From Erythrobacter mangrovi (GTDB taxonomy: Bacteria; Pseudomonadota; Alphaproteobacteria; Sphingomonadales; Sphingomonadaceae), in assembly GCF_013260645.1 (NCBI RefSeq), contig NZ_CP053921.1:1495763-1559762 (forward strand): 64,000 nucleotides of DNA, given 5' to 3'. The notes under the pieces were generated by a model that was not told where the DNA came from, ran no database searches, and was given only the letters and a program-made list of their open reading frames with translations. The position numbers were made by a program, and so were the translations under genes. Positions 41,865 to 51,963 of this stretch are shown in pieces. The number at the start of each line of letters is the position of its first letter. The first letter of the stretch is position 1.

Positions 41865-44356
41865 TGACACGGAATATCGAACTCGAACTATCGTCGCTTC
41901 TCCCGGACATTCCGAGCGACACCGACAGATGTATCGCTCGGCTGCAGTCGTTGCTCAGTTCGCGGGCAGGTGTGCATGGGGTCGAGGTCGTTGAAGGATC
42001 GAACAGTGCACCTGCCCAGCTTGCAATATCTTACGATCCCGATCGTCTCACGATCGCGCGGATCAGAGAACTTGCGCACGTAGCAGGAGCGGAAATTTCC
42101 GGGCGCTACGGGCATGTTGTGTGGCAAACCGAGGGCATTAATTCGGTGCGCCGGGCGCAGACGGTCGCAGATCTGGTAGCCCGCGAATCCGGCGTACTTG
42201 AAGCAAATGCCGATGCGAGCGGAAAGCTGGTCGCCGAGTTCGACCGCCGGCGTACCGATGAGACCGCGATTGCCAATGCGCTGCAAGAACTGGGGGTTTC
42301 AATCAAGGCCGACAAAATCGCCGCAAATGCCAGAGATGCTGAAGAACACCGCCATGACGATAAAGATCATTCCGGGCACAGTCACGGCGGCATCTTCGGC
42401 GCTAATACTGAACTCTTTTTCTCGCTCGCTTCGGGCGCATTTCTCGCCATCGGCTTCGGGATCGAGAAGCTATGGGACGGGCATCCGGTCTGGCTGCCGT
42501 TCGCTTGTTATATAGTGGCATATTTCTTCGGAGGCTTCTTCACTCTCCGAGAGGCGTGGGACAATTTGCGCCTCCGCCGGTTCGAAATCGACAGCCTCAT
42601 GCTTGTCGCCGCTGCGGGCGCCGCCTTTCTCGGGGAATGGGCCGAAGGCGCGCTACTGCTGTTCCTGTTCAGTTTCGGCCACGCGCTCGAACACTACGCG
42701 ATGGGGCGCGCGAAGAAAGCTATCGAAGCGCTCGCCGGGCTTGCCCCGGACACCGCACGGGTAAAGCGCGGAACTGACGTAGTTGAGATCCCGGTCGAGG
42801 AGCTTGCGCTAGGCGACGTGGTAATCGTGCGTCCGAACGAACGCCTTCCGGCTGATGGCTTCATCCTGGACGGCGTCAGTGCCATCAATCAGGCTCCGGT
42901 GACCGGCGAAAGCGTGCCGGTCGACAAGAGCGCGGTTTCGGATGTCGCTTCTGCGCGCGCCAATCCTGACAATCTTGCGGATGACAATCGCGTCTTCGCG
43001 GGGACGATCAACGGATCGGGCGCACTCGAAGTGGAAGTGACCCGGCGATCGAGCGATACGACCCTAGCCAAGGTCGTCCAAATGGTGAGCGAAGCCGAGG
43101 CTCAGCAATCTCCTACCCAGCGCTTCACGCAGCGCTTCGAGCGAATTTTCGTGCCTGCCGTGCTCGCTCTGGCCGGCCTGCTCCTTTTCGCATGGGTCGT
43201 CATCGACGAACCCTTCCGCGACAGTTTCTACCGGGCGATGGCGGTGCTTGTGGCTGCCAGCCCCTGCGCTTTGGCGATCGCGACCCCGAGCGCGGTCTTG
43301 TCCGGAGTGGCCAGAGCAGCGCGCAGCGGCATTCTGGTAAAGGGCGGCGCGCCGCTCGAGGATCTCGGTGCGCTCAAGGCCATCGCGTTCGACAAGACCG
43401 GTACTCTTACCGAAGGCGAACCCCGCATTACCGATGTCGAACCCGCGCAGGGTGTATCTGAAAACGAACTGCTTGCGATTGCTTCGGCGGCTGAAAATCT
43501 GAGCGATCATCCCCTGGCACAGGCGATTGTCAGGGACGGCAAGCAGCGGCTTGGCGATGAGACTCTGCCCGAAGCAACCGATCTCGAAAGCTTCACAGGC
43601 AAGGGCATCACCGCGCTTGTCGGCGGTGAGCGGGTGTGGATCGGAAAGCTCGAAATGTTCGGGCAAGATGGGGTCCCTCCGCTCAGTGCCGAACTGTCGG
43701 ATGCTATAGAGTCCATGCGCGAGCGCGGGCGGACGACGATGGGCGTTCGCTCGGAAACGCGCGATCTCGGAGCGATCGGCTTGCTCGACACGCCGCGTGC
43801 GGCGGCAAAGGCGACGCTCGAAGCGTTGCGCGGCCTCGGGATCACCCGAATGATCATGATCTCGGGCGACGACCAAAGAGTGGCCGATGCGGTTGGAAAG
43901 GAAGTCGGCCTCGACGAGGCCTGGGGCAATCTCATGCCCGACGACAAGGTCAAGGCCATCCGCAAGCTTGCCGGCCAGGACAAGGTTGCGATGGTCGGAG
44001 ACGGGGTCAATGACGCTCCGGCCATGGCGAACGCAACGGTCGGAATAGCAATGGGGGCTGCCGGATCGGACGTTGCATTGGAGACAGCCGATGTCGCGCT
44101 GATGGCCGATGATCTCGCCCGACTGCCTTTCGCCGTCGATCTGAGCCGACAGACCCGGTCGATCATCCGGCAGAATATGATCGTCAGTCTCGGAATTGTC
44201 GTCGTGCTCATCCCGGCAACCATTTTCGGTCTCGGGATAGGCCCCGCTGTCGCGGTTCACGAAGGATCGACACTGATCGTGGTCGCCAACGCGCTCCGGC
44301 TGCTGGCGTATAAGGAGAAGGGCGGCACAAAAGAGAGAACGGGGAAGCCAGTATGA
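41864..44356 (+). CDS. P1B-4-type heavy-metal-transporting ATPase
   Basis: Cation-exporting P-type ATPase, 830 residues, GTG start overlapping the czcA stop by one base. The membrane metal site is SPC (466-468) instead of CPC, and the last helices carry HEGST (799-803); both define subgroup P1B-4 (Co/Zn/Cd/Ni exporters such as CzcP and CoaT). The phosphorylation site is D510 (DKTGT). The N-terminal 150 residues look like two ferredoxin-fold HMA-like domains without CxxC, followed by a His-rich stretch (EEHRHDDKDHSGHSHGG). Two further helices precede the usual six. The CDF-like gene follows with a 4-bp overlap. Confidence 0.92.
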   Translation: MTRNIELELSSLLPDIPSDTDRCIARLQSLLSSRAGVHGVEVVEGSNSAPAQLAISYDPDRLTIARIRELAHVAGAEISGRYGHVVWQTEGINSVRRAQTVADLVARESGVLEANADASGKLVAEFDRRRTDETAIANALQELGVSIKADKIAANARDAEEHRHDDKDHSGHSHGGIFGANTELFFSLASGAFLAIGFGIEKLWDGHPVWLPFACYIVAYFFGGFFTLREAWDNLRLRRFEIDSLMLVAAAGAAFLGEWAEGALLLFLFSFGHALEHYAMGRAKKAIEALAGLAPDTARVKRGTDVVEIPVEELALGDVVIVRPNERLPADGFILDGVSAINQAPVTGESVPVDKSAVSDVASARANPDNLADDNRVFAGTINGSGALEVEVTRRSSDTTLAKVVQMVSEAEAQQSPTQRFTQRFERIFVPAVLALAGLLLFAWVVIDEPFRDSFYRAMAVLVAASPCALAIATPSAVLSGVARAARSGILVKGGAPLEDLGALKAIAFDKTGTLTEGEPRITDVEPAQGVSENELLAIASAAENLSDHPLAQAIVRDGKQRLGDETLPEATDLESFTGKGITALVGGERVWIGKLEMFGQDGVPPLSAELSDAIESMRERGRTTMGVRSETRDLGAIGLLDTPRAAAKATLEALRGLGITRMIMISGDDQRVADAVGKEVGLDEAWGNLMPDDKVKAIRKLAGQDKVAMVGDGVNDAPAMANATVGIAMGAAGSDVALETADVALMADDLARLPFAVDLSRQTRSIIRQNMIVSLGIVVVLIPATIFGLGIGPAVAVHEGSTLIVVANALRLLAYKEKGGTKERTGKPV

Positions 44357-44991
44357 GCTGCAACGATGACTTCGATCTGGATTCGGCGGACAAGCGACGC
44401 ACATTGTGGATCGTATTGTGGCTCAACGTCGCAATCGCGGTTGGTTTCTTTGTCGTTGCCTATTTTGCGGACTCGAACGCGCTCTTGGCCAACGGGCTCG
44501 ACAATTCATCCGATGCATTTGTCTACGCGCTCAGTCTTCTGGCTCTCACCCGTTCGCAATCCTGGAAACGAGGGGCCGCGCGTTTCTCAGGCATTATGCT
44601 CCTAGTCTTCGCCGGAGGCGTTATCGCCGATGCCGTCAGGCGTTTCATCGAAGGCTCCGAGCCGGGCGGCCTGATGATGATCGCCATGGCGGGCATCGCG
44701 GCGGTGGTGAACCTCATATGCCTGCGCATGCTCCAGAAGCTTCAGCAAAAGGATGTCAATCTGCGCGCAGCGACCACGTTTAGCTTTAACGATTTCATAT
44801 CGAACGGCGGTATCATCGTCGCCGGGATCATCGTTATGCTTACAGGCGCAAATTGGCCGGATCTCGTGGTTGGGATCGCGGTTGCTGGCATCGCCCTGTA
44901 TGGCGGGATCGATATCCTTCGCGATGCGCACAGGGATAAGCATGAGGAAGCGGGCACCCAACATATCAAAGGCGACGAATTCCGAAGATGA
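44353..44991 (+). CDS. CDF-like cation transporter, membrane domain only
   Basis: A 212-residue protein with five to six membrane helices. ADSNALLANGLDNSSDAFVYAL corresponds to CDF helix 2 with its Asp/Ser metal ligands, and FNDFISNGGIIVAG to helix 5, where the usual HxxxD has become NxxxN-like. The C-terminal cytoplasmic domain of CDF proteins is missing; the protein ends after a short charged tail. Such short 'cation transporter' proteins are frequent at the end of czc clusters. Substrate and even activity are uncertain because the helix 5 site is altered. Confidence 0.8.
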   Translation: MSCNDDFDLDSADKRRTLWIVLWLNVAIAVGFFVVAYFADSNALLANGLDNSSDAFVYALSLLALTRSQSWKRGAARFSGIMLLVFAGGVIADAVRRFIEGSEPGGLMMIAMAGIAAVVNLICLRMLQKLQQKDVNLRAATTFSFNDFISNGGIIVAGIIVMLTGANWPDLVVGIAVAGIALYGGIDILRDAHRDKHEEAGTQHIKGDEFRR

Positions 44992-45055
44992 TGCTCGAAT
45001 TTTGCATTTTGGCCGCTGGATTGCCTCGGCTCCTTATTCAGACTATCGCAGCTTC

Positions 45056-45457
45056 GTGAAATTTGTTCGCGCCTTGACCCTGATTTGCTTCAGCTTTGGA
45101 CTGCTTGTGCAGGTTGCTGCGCAGGCGGCCGTTCCGCAGAGCGAAATGGCTGGGTCGGCTGATTGTGCTGAAATGGCGCAAGGCATGGCCGAGCACGGCA
45201 TGTCTGAACACGCGATGCCCGAACAGATGGTTTCCGAAACGGACCCGGCCGAACAGCATGGCTCATGCTGCGAGATGAGCCTCGATTGTCTCGTAGCCAT
45301 GAATTGCCTGCCACCGCTGGCGCTTGCGGGTCCGGGACTGGCGCATGCAGGACCGTTTCCTGTTGCGCCTACGTATCTGGCCGCTAGCGCCAACAGGCTC
45401 GACAGCCAGCCTCGACCGCCGGAATCTCCGCCTCCACAAACCGAACTCACCATCTAG
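45056..45457 (+). CDS. Small Met/His/Cys-rich periplasmic protein
   Basis: From a GTG at 45056 the protein has 133 residues with a signal peptide (ALTLICFSFGLLVQVAAQA) and a mature part rich in Met, His and Cys (EMAQGMAEHGMSEHAMPEQM, GSCCEMSLDCLVAMNC), a composition typical of copper binding. The start is uncertain: no clear ribosome site, and the frame is open upstream through the CDF gene, where it is not coding. It precedes the CusC-like gene, mirroring the His-rich protein ahead of czcC. Confidence 0.55.
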   Translation: MKFVRALTLICFSFGLLVQVAAQAAVPQSEMAGSADCAEMAQGMAEHGMSEHAMPEQMVSETDPAEQHGSCCEMSLDCLVAMNCLPPLALAGPGLAHAGPFPVAPTYLAASANRLDSQPRPPESPPPQTELTI

Positions 45458-45578
45458 CATTTCCCGGGCGGTGCTCTGCGCCGTTTGCGAGCTTGACGGA
45501 TTACTTGACTTGCGCCGTGTCGATTGACGCGTACGCCGAAGTCGTTCCCGGCCAGTTCGCTTTGAAAGAGTGAGAATT

Positions 45579-46814
45579 ATGGATTGGCGAATTGGCTGGG
45601 TGCCGTTTTCGGCACTGCTCGCCGCGCAAGCTGCGCAAGCGCAGTCTGTCGGATACGAGGAAGCACTTGCAGCGGTGCGGGGCGAGCAACCCGTTTTGGA
45701 AGCTGGCGCGCTGCGTGTACAATCACGGCGCGAGGCTGCGGAAGCGGCGGACGAGCTTCCCGACCCGCGTTTACGCGCAGGGGTTATGAACCTTCCGGTA
45801 AGCGGACCCGCGGCGTTCGAGCTTGACCGGCAACTTCCTACGCAAGTCGCCATCGGTATCGAGCAGGAGATACCCAATCTTGCGCGGCGACGGGCGAGGT
45901 ATGGCGTTGCCAGTTCCGAAGTTCGGGTGGCGGAAGCACGGCTCGGTATGGCGGAGCGCAATCTTCTCGCAAGCGCTGGAACCGCTTGGGTCAGCTTGTT
46001 CTACGCGCAAGAACGCCTCGATCTCGCCAGCACAGCGCTCGATGAGCTGCGAGCCTTCATCCCTGTTGCCAATAGCGCAGTTGCGTCGGGCTCGGCCCGC
46101 CCGGCCGAAAGCCTCGTGATACGGCGCGAATTGCTTGGGATCGAGGATGCAGCGACGTCGATCGAGGCCGAGCGCGAGACGGCGCAAGCGCAGCTTTCCC
46201 GATACATACCGTTCCCTGACCCGGTTGCCTTGGGTGAGGCTCCCACGGCGGCTCTGGATGAAAACCAGCTTCGCTTCGAACTGGAAGGGAATCCCGAACT
46301 CATTCTGGCCGATGCGGAACGAGACCGGGCCGAAGCCGGTGTCGCGCTCGCTCGCGCTGAAAAGAGGCCGGATTTTGGGGTGAGCGTCAACTATGGTCGT
46401 CGCGACCAGGCGTTTGGCGATGCGGTGTCGGTCATGGGGTCGATTACTCTTCCGATCTTCACCGACCGGCGGCAGAATCCGCGCATCGCCGCCGCCGAAG
46501 CCGATGCCGCTGCCGCTTTGGCCGAACGCGAGGATCGCAGACGCGCGCTGGTCGCGGATTTCGAAGCCGATCTCGCCACTTGGCGCAGCACTATGCGCCA
46601 ATGGCGCCGCGCGCGTGATGAACTTCTTCCGCTCGCGCGTGACCGCGTTGACCTCGAGACAGCCAGCTTTGCGGCCGGGCGTGCCGATCTCGTCGATGTG
46701 ATTGCGGCGAAATCCGCACTTGCCTTGCTCGAGCTGGAAATTCTCGAACGCGAACAGGCGGCCGTGCAGGCGGCGGTCGAGCTACAACTCACATACGGGG
46801 AGGGCAGGCCATGA
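45579..46814 (+). CDS. CusC-like outer-membrane efflux channel (TolC family)
   Basis: Outer-membrane component of a Cu/Ag-type CBA pump, 411 residues. Signal peptide VPFSALLAAQAAQA; OEP repeats with long helices (IGIEQEIPNLARRRARYGVA and VSVMGSITLPIFTDRRQNPRI), and a C-terminal FAAGRADLVDVIAAKSALA hairpin. The ATG at 45579 has GAAAGAG about 9 bp upstream and is preferred over the GTG at 45570. It overlaps the adaptor gene by 4 bp. Confidence 0.85.
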   Translation: MDWRIGWVPFSALLAAQAAQAQSVGYEEALAAVRGEQPVLEAGALRVQSRREAAEAADELPDPRLRAGVMNLPVSGPAAFELDRQLPTQVAIGIEQEIPNLARRRARYGVASSEVRVAEARLGMAERNLLASAGTAWVSLFYAQERLDLASTALDELRAFIPVANSAVASGSARPAESLVIRRELLGIEDAATSIEAERETAQAQLSRYIPFPDPVALGEAPTAALDENQLRFELEGNPELILADAERDRAEAGVALARAEKRPDFGVSVNYGRRDQAFGDAVSVMGSITLPIFTDRRQNPRIAAAEADAAAALAEREDRRRALVADFEADLATWRSTMRQWRRARDELLPLARDRVDLETASFAAGRADLVDVIAAKSALALLELEILEREQAAVQAAVELQLTYGEGRP

Positions 46815-48301
46815 ACTCCGTGCTCGAACGATTTACGCAGCGCCGACGCATGTTTGCGGCTGGGCTAGGTATTGCCCTTGTCAGCCTGGCTGCTGGCTAC
46901 GGTCTTCACATGCTCGGCGGCGAGAGCAGCGGAGCTGGCTCGCCGACGGATACTGACTGTGAGGATGTGCTTTATTGGTACGATCCGATGGTGCCCGGAC
47001 AACGTTTTGACGAGCCCGGTAAGTCGCCCTTCATGGACATGATGCTGGTTCCCAAGTGCGCCGGAGAAGCTGCGGAAGCGGGCGTCCGGATTGATCCCGG
47101 CCTTGTGCAGAATTTCGGAATTCGCACCGCAGCAGCCGAGTTCGGCGTTCTCGAACCGGAGATCACCGTTACGGGTGTCCTCGCATACAACAGCAGGGAT
47201 ATAGCTATCGTCCAGCCGCGCGCGGGGGGCTACGTCCAACGCACCTATGGCCTTACGCAGGACGATGTCGTCAGTCGCGGCGCTCCGATCGTCGATATTT
47301 TGGTCCCTGATTGGGGCGGCGCGCAGCGCGAGTACATTGCTGTGCTCAATACTGGCGATCGGGCGCTGGCAGATGCGATGCGGCAGCGCATGCGATTGCT
47401 TGGAATGAACGACGCAATGATCGCATCGGTCGAACGCACACGCAGAGCCCAAAACACGATCACCGTCACGGCTCCGGTGGGCGGTGCCGTAACAATGCTT
47501 GGGGTGCGCTCCGGCATGACTGTAATGGAAGGTCAGACTTTGGCCGAGATTACGGGCTTTTCGCCGATATGGCTTGAAGCTTCGGTTCCTGAAGCCCAGG
47601 CCGCAAATATCCGGCAGGGCCAGCCCATCAGTGCGACCCTGGCAGCGTATCCGGATCAGCGATTTGCGGGACGGATTGTTGCCATCCTTCCAAGCGCCGA
47701 TGCCGCGAGCCGAACCATCACCGTCCGGGCTGAGCTACCCAATCCGCGCAGCAGGTTGAAACCAGGGATGTTCGCGCAGGTGTCGCTTTCACCCGACACA
47801 CGGCGAGCCTTGCTGGTACCGTCGGAGGCGGTCATTCGAACCGGACGCCGAAATCTCGTGATGCTCAAGCAGGATGAAGGCGCGTTCCTGCCTGCCGAGG
47901 TCGAAATCGGGCGCGAAGCGAATGGCAGGACAGAGATACTCGCAGGCCTTGCGGAGGGCGAGCAGGTCGTCACTTCAGGTCAGTTCCTGATCGACTCCGA
48001 AGCAAGTCTTGGCGGGATCGACGTCAGGTCGATCGATGGGACCATGAGCATGGCGTCGGACGGCTCGCCAAAGATGAGGGCATACACCGCTACGGGAAGA
48101 GTGACGAAAATCGCTGGTGCTTCGATCACTCTCAACCACGCGCCGGTTCCCGCCCTCGAATGGCCAAGCATGGTCATGCCCTTCGCCCTCGCCGACGCCG
48201 CTCTAGTTGACGGTATTGAACCGGGCGACAAGGTCGAGTTTACCTTCTCGCAGCACGACACCGGTCCGCGCATCGAATCCATTCGGAAGACCGACCGATG
48301 A
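46811..48301 (+). CDS. cusB: CusB-like adaptor with heavy-metal-binding and CusF-like domains
   Basis: Periplasmic adaptor of the Cu/Ag RND pump, 496 residues. In order: membrane anchor (residues about 14-35), a heavy-metal-binding segment [20 protein letters not shown] followed by MDMMLVPKC with Met ligands, the lipoyl and helical regions ([21 protein letters not shown]), beta-barrel domains, and a C-terminal CusF-like domain (about 415-490) with [16 protein letters not shown], where the Trp, Met and His match CusF's copper site. E. coli has CusF as a separate protein; here it is fused and a second free copy follows cusA. It overlaps cusC and cusA by 4 bp. Confidence 0.92.
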   Translation: MNSVLERFTQRRRMFAAGLGIALVSLAAGYGLHMLGGESSGAGSPTDTDCEDVLYWYDPMVPGQRFDEPGKSPFMDMMLVPKCAGEAAEAGVRIDPGLVQNFGIRTAAAEFGVLEPEITVTGVLAYNSRDIAIVQPRAGGYVQRTYGLTQDDVVSRGAPIVDILVPDWGGAQREYIAVLNTGDRALADAMRQRMRLLGMNDAMIASVERTRRAQNTITVTAPVGGAVTMLGVRSGMTVMEGQTLAEITGFSPIWLEASVPEAQAANIRQGQPISATLAAYPDQRFAGRIVAILPSADAASRTITVRAELPNPRSRLKPGMFAQVSLSPDTRRALLVPSEAVIRTGRRNLVMLKQDEGAFLPAEVEIGREANGRTEILAGLAEGEQVVTSGQFLIDSEASLGGIDVRSIDGTMSMASDGSPKMRAYTATGRVTKIAGASITLNHAPVPALEWPSMVMPFALADAALVDGIEPGDKVEFTFSQHDTGPRIESIRKTDR

Positions 48302-51300
48302 TCGCGCGCATAATCGATGCCTCGATCGCCAATCGGTTTTTCATCGTTCTGGCGGCCTTCGCGGTCGCGCTCGCCGGCTTCTGGGCGGTGCGCGCAACGT
48401 CTGTCGATGCGATCCCAGATCTGTCTGATGTGCAGGTCGTGGTGCGGTCGAATTATCCGGGGCAAGCTCCGCGCATCGTCGAGGACCAGGTCACCTATCC
48501 GCTCGCAACGACGATGCTCTCGGTGCCGGGCGCGGAAACAGTGCGCGGCTATTCGATGTTCGGCGACAGCTTCGTCTACGTGATCTTCGAGGATGGGACG
48601 GACCTCTACTGGGCGCGTTCGCGCGTGCTCGAATATCTCAACCAGGTGCAAAACGAATTGCCCGACGGAGTGACCAGCTCGCTCGGGCCGGACGCGACGG
48701 GCGTAGGCTGGATTTACGAATATGCGCTGGTTGACCGAACGGGGAACAGCGACCTTGCTGGCCTTCGGAGCCTTCAGGACTGGTTCTTGCGCTATGAGCT
48801 GCAGACCATTCCGGGCATCGCAGAGGTCGCCAGCGTCGGCGGCATGGTCAAGCAATACCAGGTCGTCCTGGAGCCTTATCGCATGGCTTCGCTTGGCGTC
48901 ACTTACAGCGATGTCGTGCGCGCCATACAAGCTTCCAATCAAGAGGCTGGCGGATCGGTGGTCGAAATGGGCGAGGCCGAGTTTATGGTCCGCGCTTCAG
49001 GCTATCTCACGTCTCTCGACGACTTCCGGCAGATCCCTCTCAAATCAGTCGGGAACGGTATACCGGTTACTCTATCCGATATCGCCACGATCCAGCTTGG
49101 CCCCGAAATGCGGCGAGGAATCGCCGAACTCAATGGCGAAGGCGAAGTCGCAGGCGGTATTGTTGTGCTTAGACAAGGCGAGGATGCGCGGGCAACGATC
49201 GCGGCTGTCGAAGAGAAGCTCGACGTGCTCCAGGCCAGTCTTCCTGAAGGGGTCGAGATTGTCACGACCTATGATCGTTCGAAGCTGATCGACGCCTCGA
49301 TCGAAAACCTGACCGGAAAACTCATCGCCGAATTTATCATCGTCGCGATCGTTTGCGCGCTGTTCCTGTGGTATGTGCGATCAGCATTGGTGGCGATCGT
49401 CACGCTTCCATTGGGGGTGCTGGCGGCCTTTATCGTGATGCGGTTCCAGGGGGTCGATGCGAACATCATGTCCTTGGGCGGCATCGCCATCGCAATCGGC
49501 GCGATGGTCGACGCTGCCATCGTCATGATCGAGAACGCGCACAAGCATATCGAGCATTGGGAAGAGGACCATCCCGACGAGAAGATGTCCAACGATGAGC
49601 GCTGGAAACTGATTGCGGACGCATCGAAAGAGGTGGGGCCAGCGCTGTTTTTCAGCCTCCTGATCATAACCCTATCGTTCCTGCCGGTGTTTACTCTGCA
49701 GGCGCAGGAAGGGCGGCTCTTCTCCCCACTGGCCTTTACCAAGACCTATGCCATGGCGGCGGCCGCCATTCTGTCGGTGACGCTGGTTCCCGTTCTGATG
49801 GGCTGGCTGATCCGCGGGAAGATACCCAAGGAGGACACCAACGTCCTCAATCGCTTGCTGACCAACGCCTACCGGCCCGGTCTTGATTGGGTAATGCGCC
49901 GACCGAAAACCACTTTGGTTGTGGCCGGACTGGTATTCCTTACAGCGCTGATCCCGTTCACCCGTCTTGGAGGAGAATTTCTTCCCCCGCTCGATGAAGG
50001 CGATCTCCTCTACATGCCGAGCGCTCTGCCTGGCCTGTCTCCTGGTGAAGCGTCCGCATTGCTTCAGCGGACGGACCGACTGATCAAATCCGTACCGGAA
50101 GTCGACACCGTTTTCGGAAAAGCGGGGCGGGCCGATACAGCGACCGACCCCGCGCCGCTCACGATGTTCGAGACAACCATCCGGTTCAAGCCGCGCGAAG
50201 ACTGGCGGCCGGGCATGACGCCAGAGAAGCTCGTCGACGAGCTCGATCGTGCTGTGCAGGTGCCGGGACTCGCCAATGTCTGGGTGCCCCCGATCCGCAA
50301 CCGCATCGATATGCTCGCGACCGGTATCAAAAGCCCGATCGGCGTGAAAGTGTCCGGCGAGGACCTTGCCGAAATCGAGCGCGTAGCTTTGCAGGTCGAG
50401 AATGTCGCAAAACAGGTTCCTGGCGTCAGCTCCGCATTGGCAGAGCGTCTTTCGGGAGGCCGCTATGTCGATGTGGACATCGACCGGGTCGCTGCGGCGC
50501 GTTTCGGGCTGAATATCGCCGATGTTCAGCAAATTGTGTCAGGCGCGATCGGCGGCGCGAATATCGGACGGACAGTCGAAGGATTGGCGCGATATCCTAT
50601 CAATGTCCGCTATCCGCGCGAGATCCGCGACAGTCTCGGAGAACTGCGCGCGCTGCCTTTGCTAACCCCCTCTGGCCAGCAAATTACGCTCGGCACCGTA
50701 GCGCAGGTGAGCGTCAGCGATGGCCCCCCCATGCTCAAGAATGAGCAGGGCCGTCTTATCAGCGTGGTCTATGTCGACACGCGCGGGCGCGATCTTACTT
50801 CGGTCGTAAGCGATCTTCAGGAGGCGGTGTCAGAGGGCGTCGATCTGCCTGCCGGTGTGAGCATCTCTTACGCGGGCCAGTTTGAATATCTCACCCGCGC
50901 CAATGAGCGGTTGCAGGTCGTCGTTCCCGCGACGCTCGGCATCATCTTCGTTTTGCTGTACCTGATCTTCCGCCGCTTCGACGAAGCGCTACTTGTTATG
51001 GGCACACTGCCCTTTGCCCTCACCGGCGGCTTCTGGCTGCTCTATCTGATGGGCTACAACCAGTCTGTTGCGACATCGGTGGGTTTTATTGCGCTTGCCG
51101 GTGTGTCTGCCGAGTTCGGCGTCATCATGCTGATCTACCTCAAGTCTGCGCTGGCCCGGCGCAGCGGTGCCCTCGATGCGGACGGCGTGGGCGAAGCCAT
51201 CAGGGAGGGTGCTCTTCTGCGCGTGCGTCCCAAGGCGATGACCGTGGCCGTCATTCTTGCCGGTCTCTTCCCTATCCTCATTGGAACCGGCGCAGGTTCG

Positions 51301-51465
51301 GAGGTCATGAGCCGCATCGCCGCGCCGATGGTGGGCGGCATGATCACCGCACCGCTGCTTTCGATGTTCGTTATCCCCGCCGCATATTTGTTGATGCGGC
51401 GCCCCCGGCCCGAACGGCCAACCCAACCCCAAGGAGAAGAAGAATGCGTACCACAACCCTCATGA
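48298..51465 (+). CDS. cusA: CusA-like copper/silver RND pump
   Basis: Inner-membrane HME-RND pump of 1055 residues. Signatures are [20 protein letters not shown] and helix 4 [17 protein letters not shown] with the single proton-relay D405 at the same number as in E. coli CusA, and the periplasmic [19 protein letters not shown] motif. The [14 protein letters not shown] form is typical of the Cu/Ag branch and differs from the VDGAVIIVEN form of the czcA copy in this window. The cusF gene begins inside its last codons. Confidence 0.93.
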   Translation: MIARIIDASIANRFFIVLAAFAVALAGFWAVRATSVDAIPDLSDVQVVVRSNYPGQAPRIVEDQVTYPLATTMLSVPGAETVRGYSMFGDSFVYVIFEDGTDLYWARSRVLEYLNQVQNELPDGVTSSLGPDATGVGWIYEYALVDRTGNSDLAGLRSLQDWFLRYELQTIPGIAEVASVGGMVKQYQVVLEPYRMASLGVTYSDVVRAIQASNQEAGGSVVEMGEAEFMVRASGYLTSLDDFRQIPLKSVGNGIPVTLSDIATIQLGPEMRRGIAELNGEGEVAGGIVVLRQGEDARATIAAVEEKLDVLQASLPEGVEIVTTYDRSKLIDASIENLTGKLIAEFIIVAIVCALFLWYVRSALVAIVTLPLGVLAAFIVMRFQGVDANIMSLGGIAIAIGAMVDAAIVMIENAHKHIEHWEEDHPDEKMSNDERWKLIADASKEVGPALFFSLLIITLSFLPVFTLQAQEGRLFSPLAFTKTYAMAAAAILSVTLVPVLMGWLIRGKIPKEDTNVLNRLLTNAYRPGLDWVMRRPKTTLVVAGLVFLTALIPFTRLGGEFLPPLDEGDLLYMPSALPGLSPGEASALLQRTDRLIKSVPEVDTVFGKAGRADTATDPAPLTMFETTIRFKPREDWRPGMTPEKLVDELDRAVQVPGLANVWVPPIRNRIDMLATGIKSPIGVKVSGEDLAEIERVALQVENVAKQVPGVSSALAERLSGGRYVDVDIDRVAAARFGLNIADVQQIVSGAIGGANIGRTVEGLARYPINVRYPREIRDSLGELRALPLLTPSGQQITLGTVAQVSVSDGPPMLKNEQGRLISVVYVDTRGRDLTSVVSDLQEAVSEGVDLPAGVSISYAGQFEYLTRANERLQVVVPATLGIIFVLLYLIFRRFDEALLVMGTLPFALTGGFWLLYLMGYNQSVATSVGFIALAGVSAEFGVIMLIYLKSALARRSGALDADGVGEAIREGALLRVRPKAMTVAVILAGLFPILIGTGAGSEVMSRIAAPMVGGMITAPLLSMFVIPAAYLLMRRPRPERPTQPQGEEECVPQPS

Positions 51466-51824
51466 GCCTACTGGCCCTTCCGCTGGCGATGGCGGCCTGC
51501 GATTCTGGCCAGGACACTGCCCAGATGAACGACATGCCGATGGCAGAGAATGAAATGATGGACGGCGAAGATATGCCGATGATGGAACCTGGCAGCGGAA
51601 TGCAAACCGCCAACGCAGAAGGCACGGTCACTGCAATCGATGCCGAAGCGGGCACGATAACCGTCGACCACGGTCCGGTCCCGGCGATCGAATGGCCTGC
51701 GATGACCATGGCTTTTGGAGCCGATGAACAACTGCGCAGCGAAGTAAGCGTCGGTGAGGGAATTGCCTTTGAATTTCGTACTGGTTCTGAAGGCAATGTG
51801 ATCACGTCGATCACGAAGCAGTGA
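51444..51824 (+). CDS. cusF: CusF-like copper-binding lipoprotein
   Basis: Periplasmic copper chaperone, 126 residues. Lipobox PLAMAAC with Cys19, a Met/Asp/Glu-rich linker ([20 protein letters not shown]) and a C-terminal CusF OB-fold with [16 protein letters not shown], which supplies the His, Trp and Met copper ligands. The same HxPVPAxEWPxM block occurs at the end of the CusB-like protein. AAGGAG lies inside the cusA end, giving a 22-bp overlap. Confidence 0.9.
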   Translation: MRTTTLMSLLALPLAMAACDSGQDTAQMNDMPMAENEMMDGEDMPMMEPGSGMQTANAEGTVTAIDAEAGTITVDHGPVPAIEWPAMTMAFGADEQLRSEVSVGEGIAFEFRTGSEGNVITSITKQ

Positions 51825-51830
51825 GTCGGT

Positions 51831-51862
51831 TGGGTGGTGCCTGGCAAACCTGGTGCCGCCCA
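51831..51862 (+). terminator. Stable hairpin after cusF, terminator-like without T-tract
   Basis: TGGGTGGTGCC pairs with GGTGCCGCCCA through all 11 positions in RNA (three G-U pairs), loop of 10. It starts 6 bp after the cusF stop. The absence of a T run makes it a weak intrinsic terminator or an mRNA-end stabiliser. Confidence 0.35.
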
Positions 51863-51963
51863 ATGAGATGCGGGGCGACCGGAATCTGGTATCGTGACGG
51901 CAATTCGAAGGTATTCGGCACAAGGCTGTAAGAGGTCTGCTGTAGAGTGAGAAAGGAAGAGCG

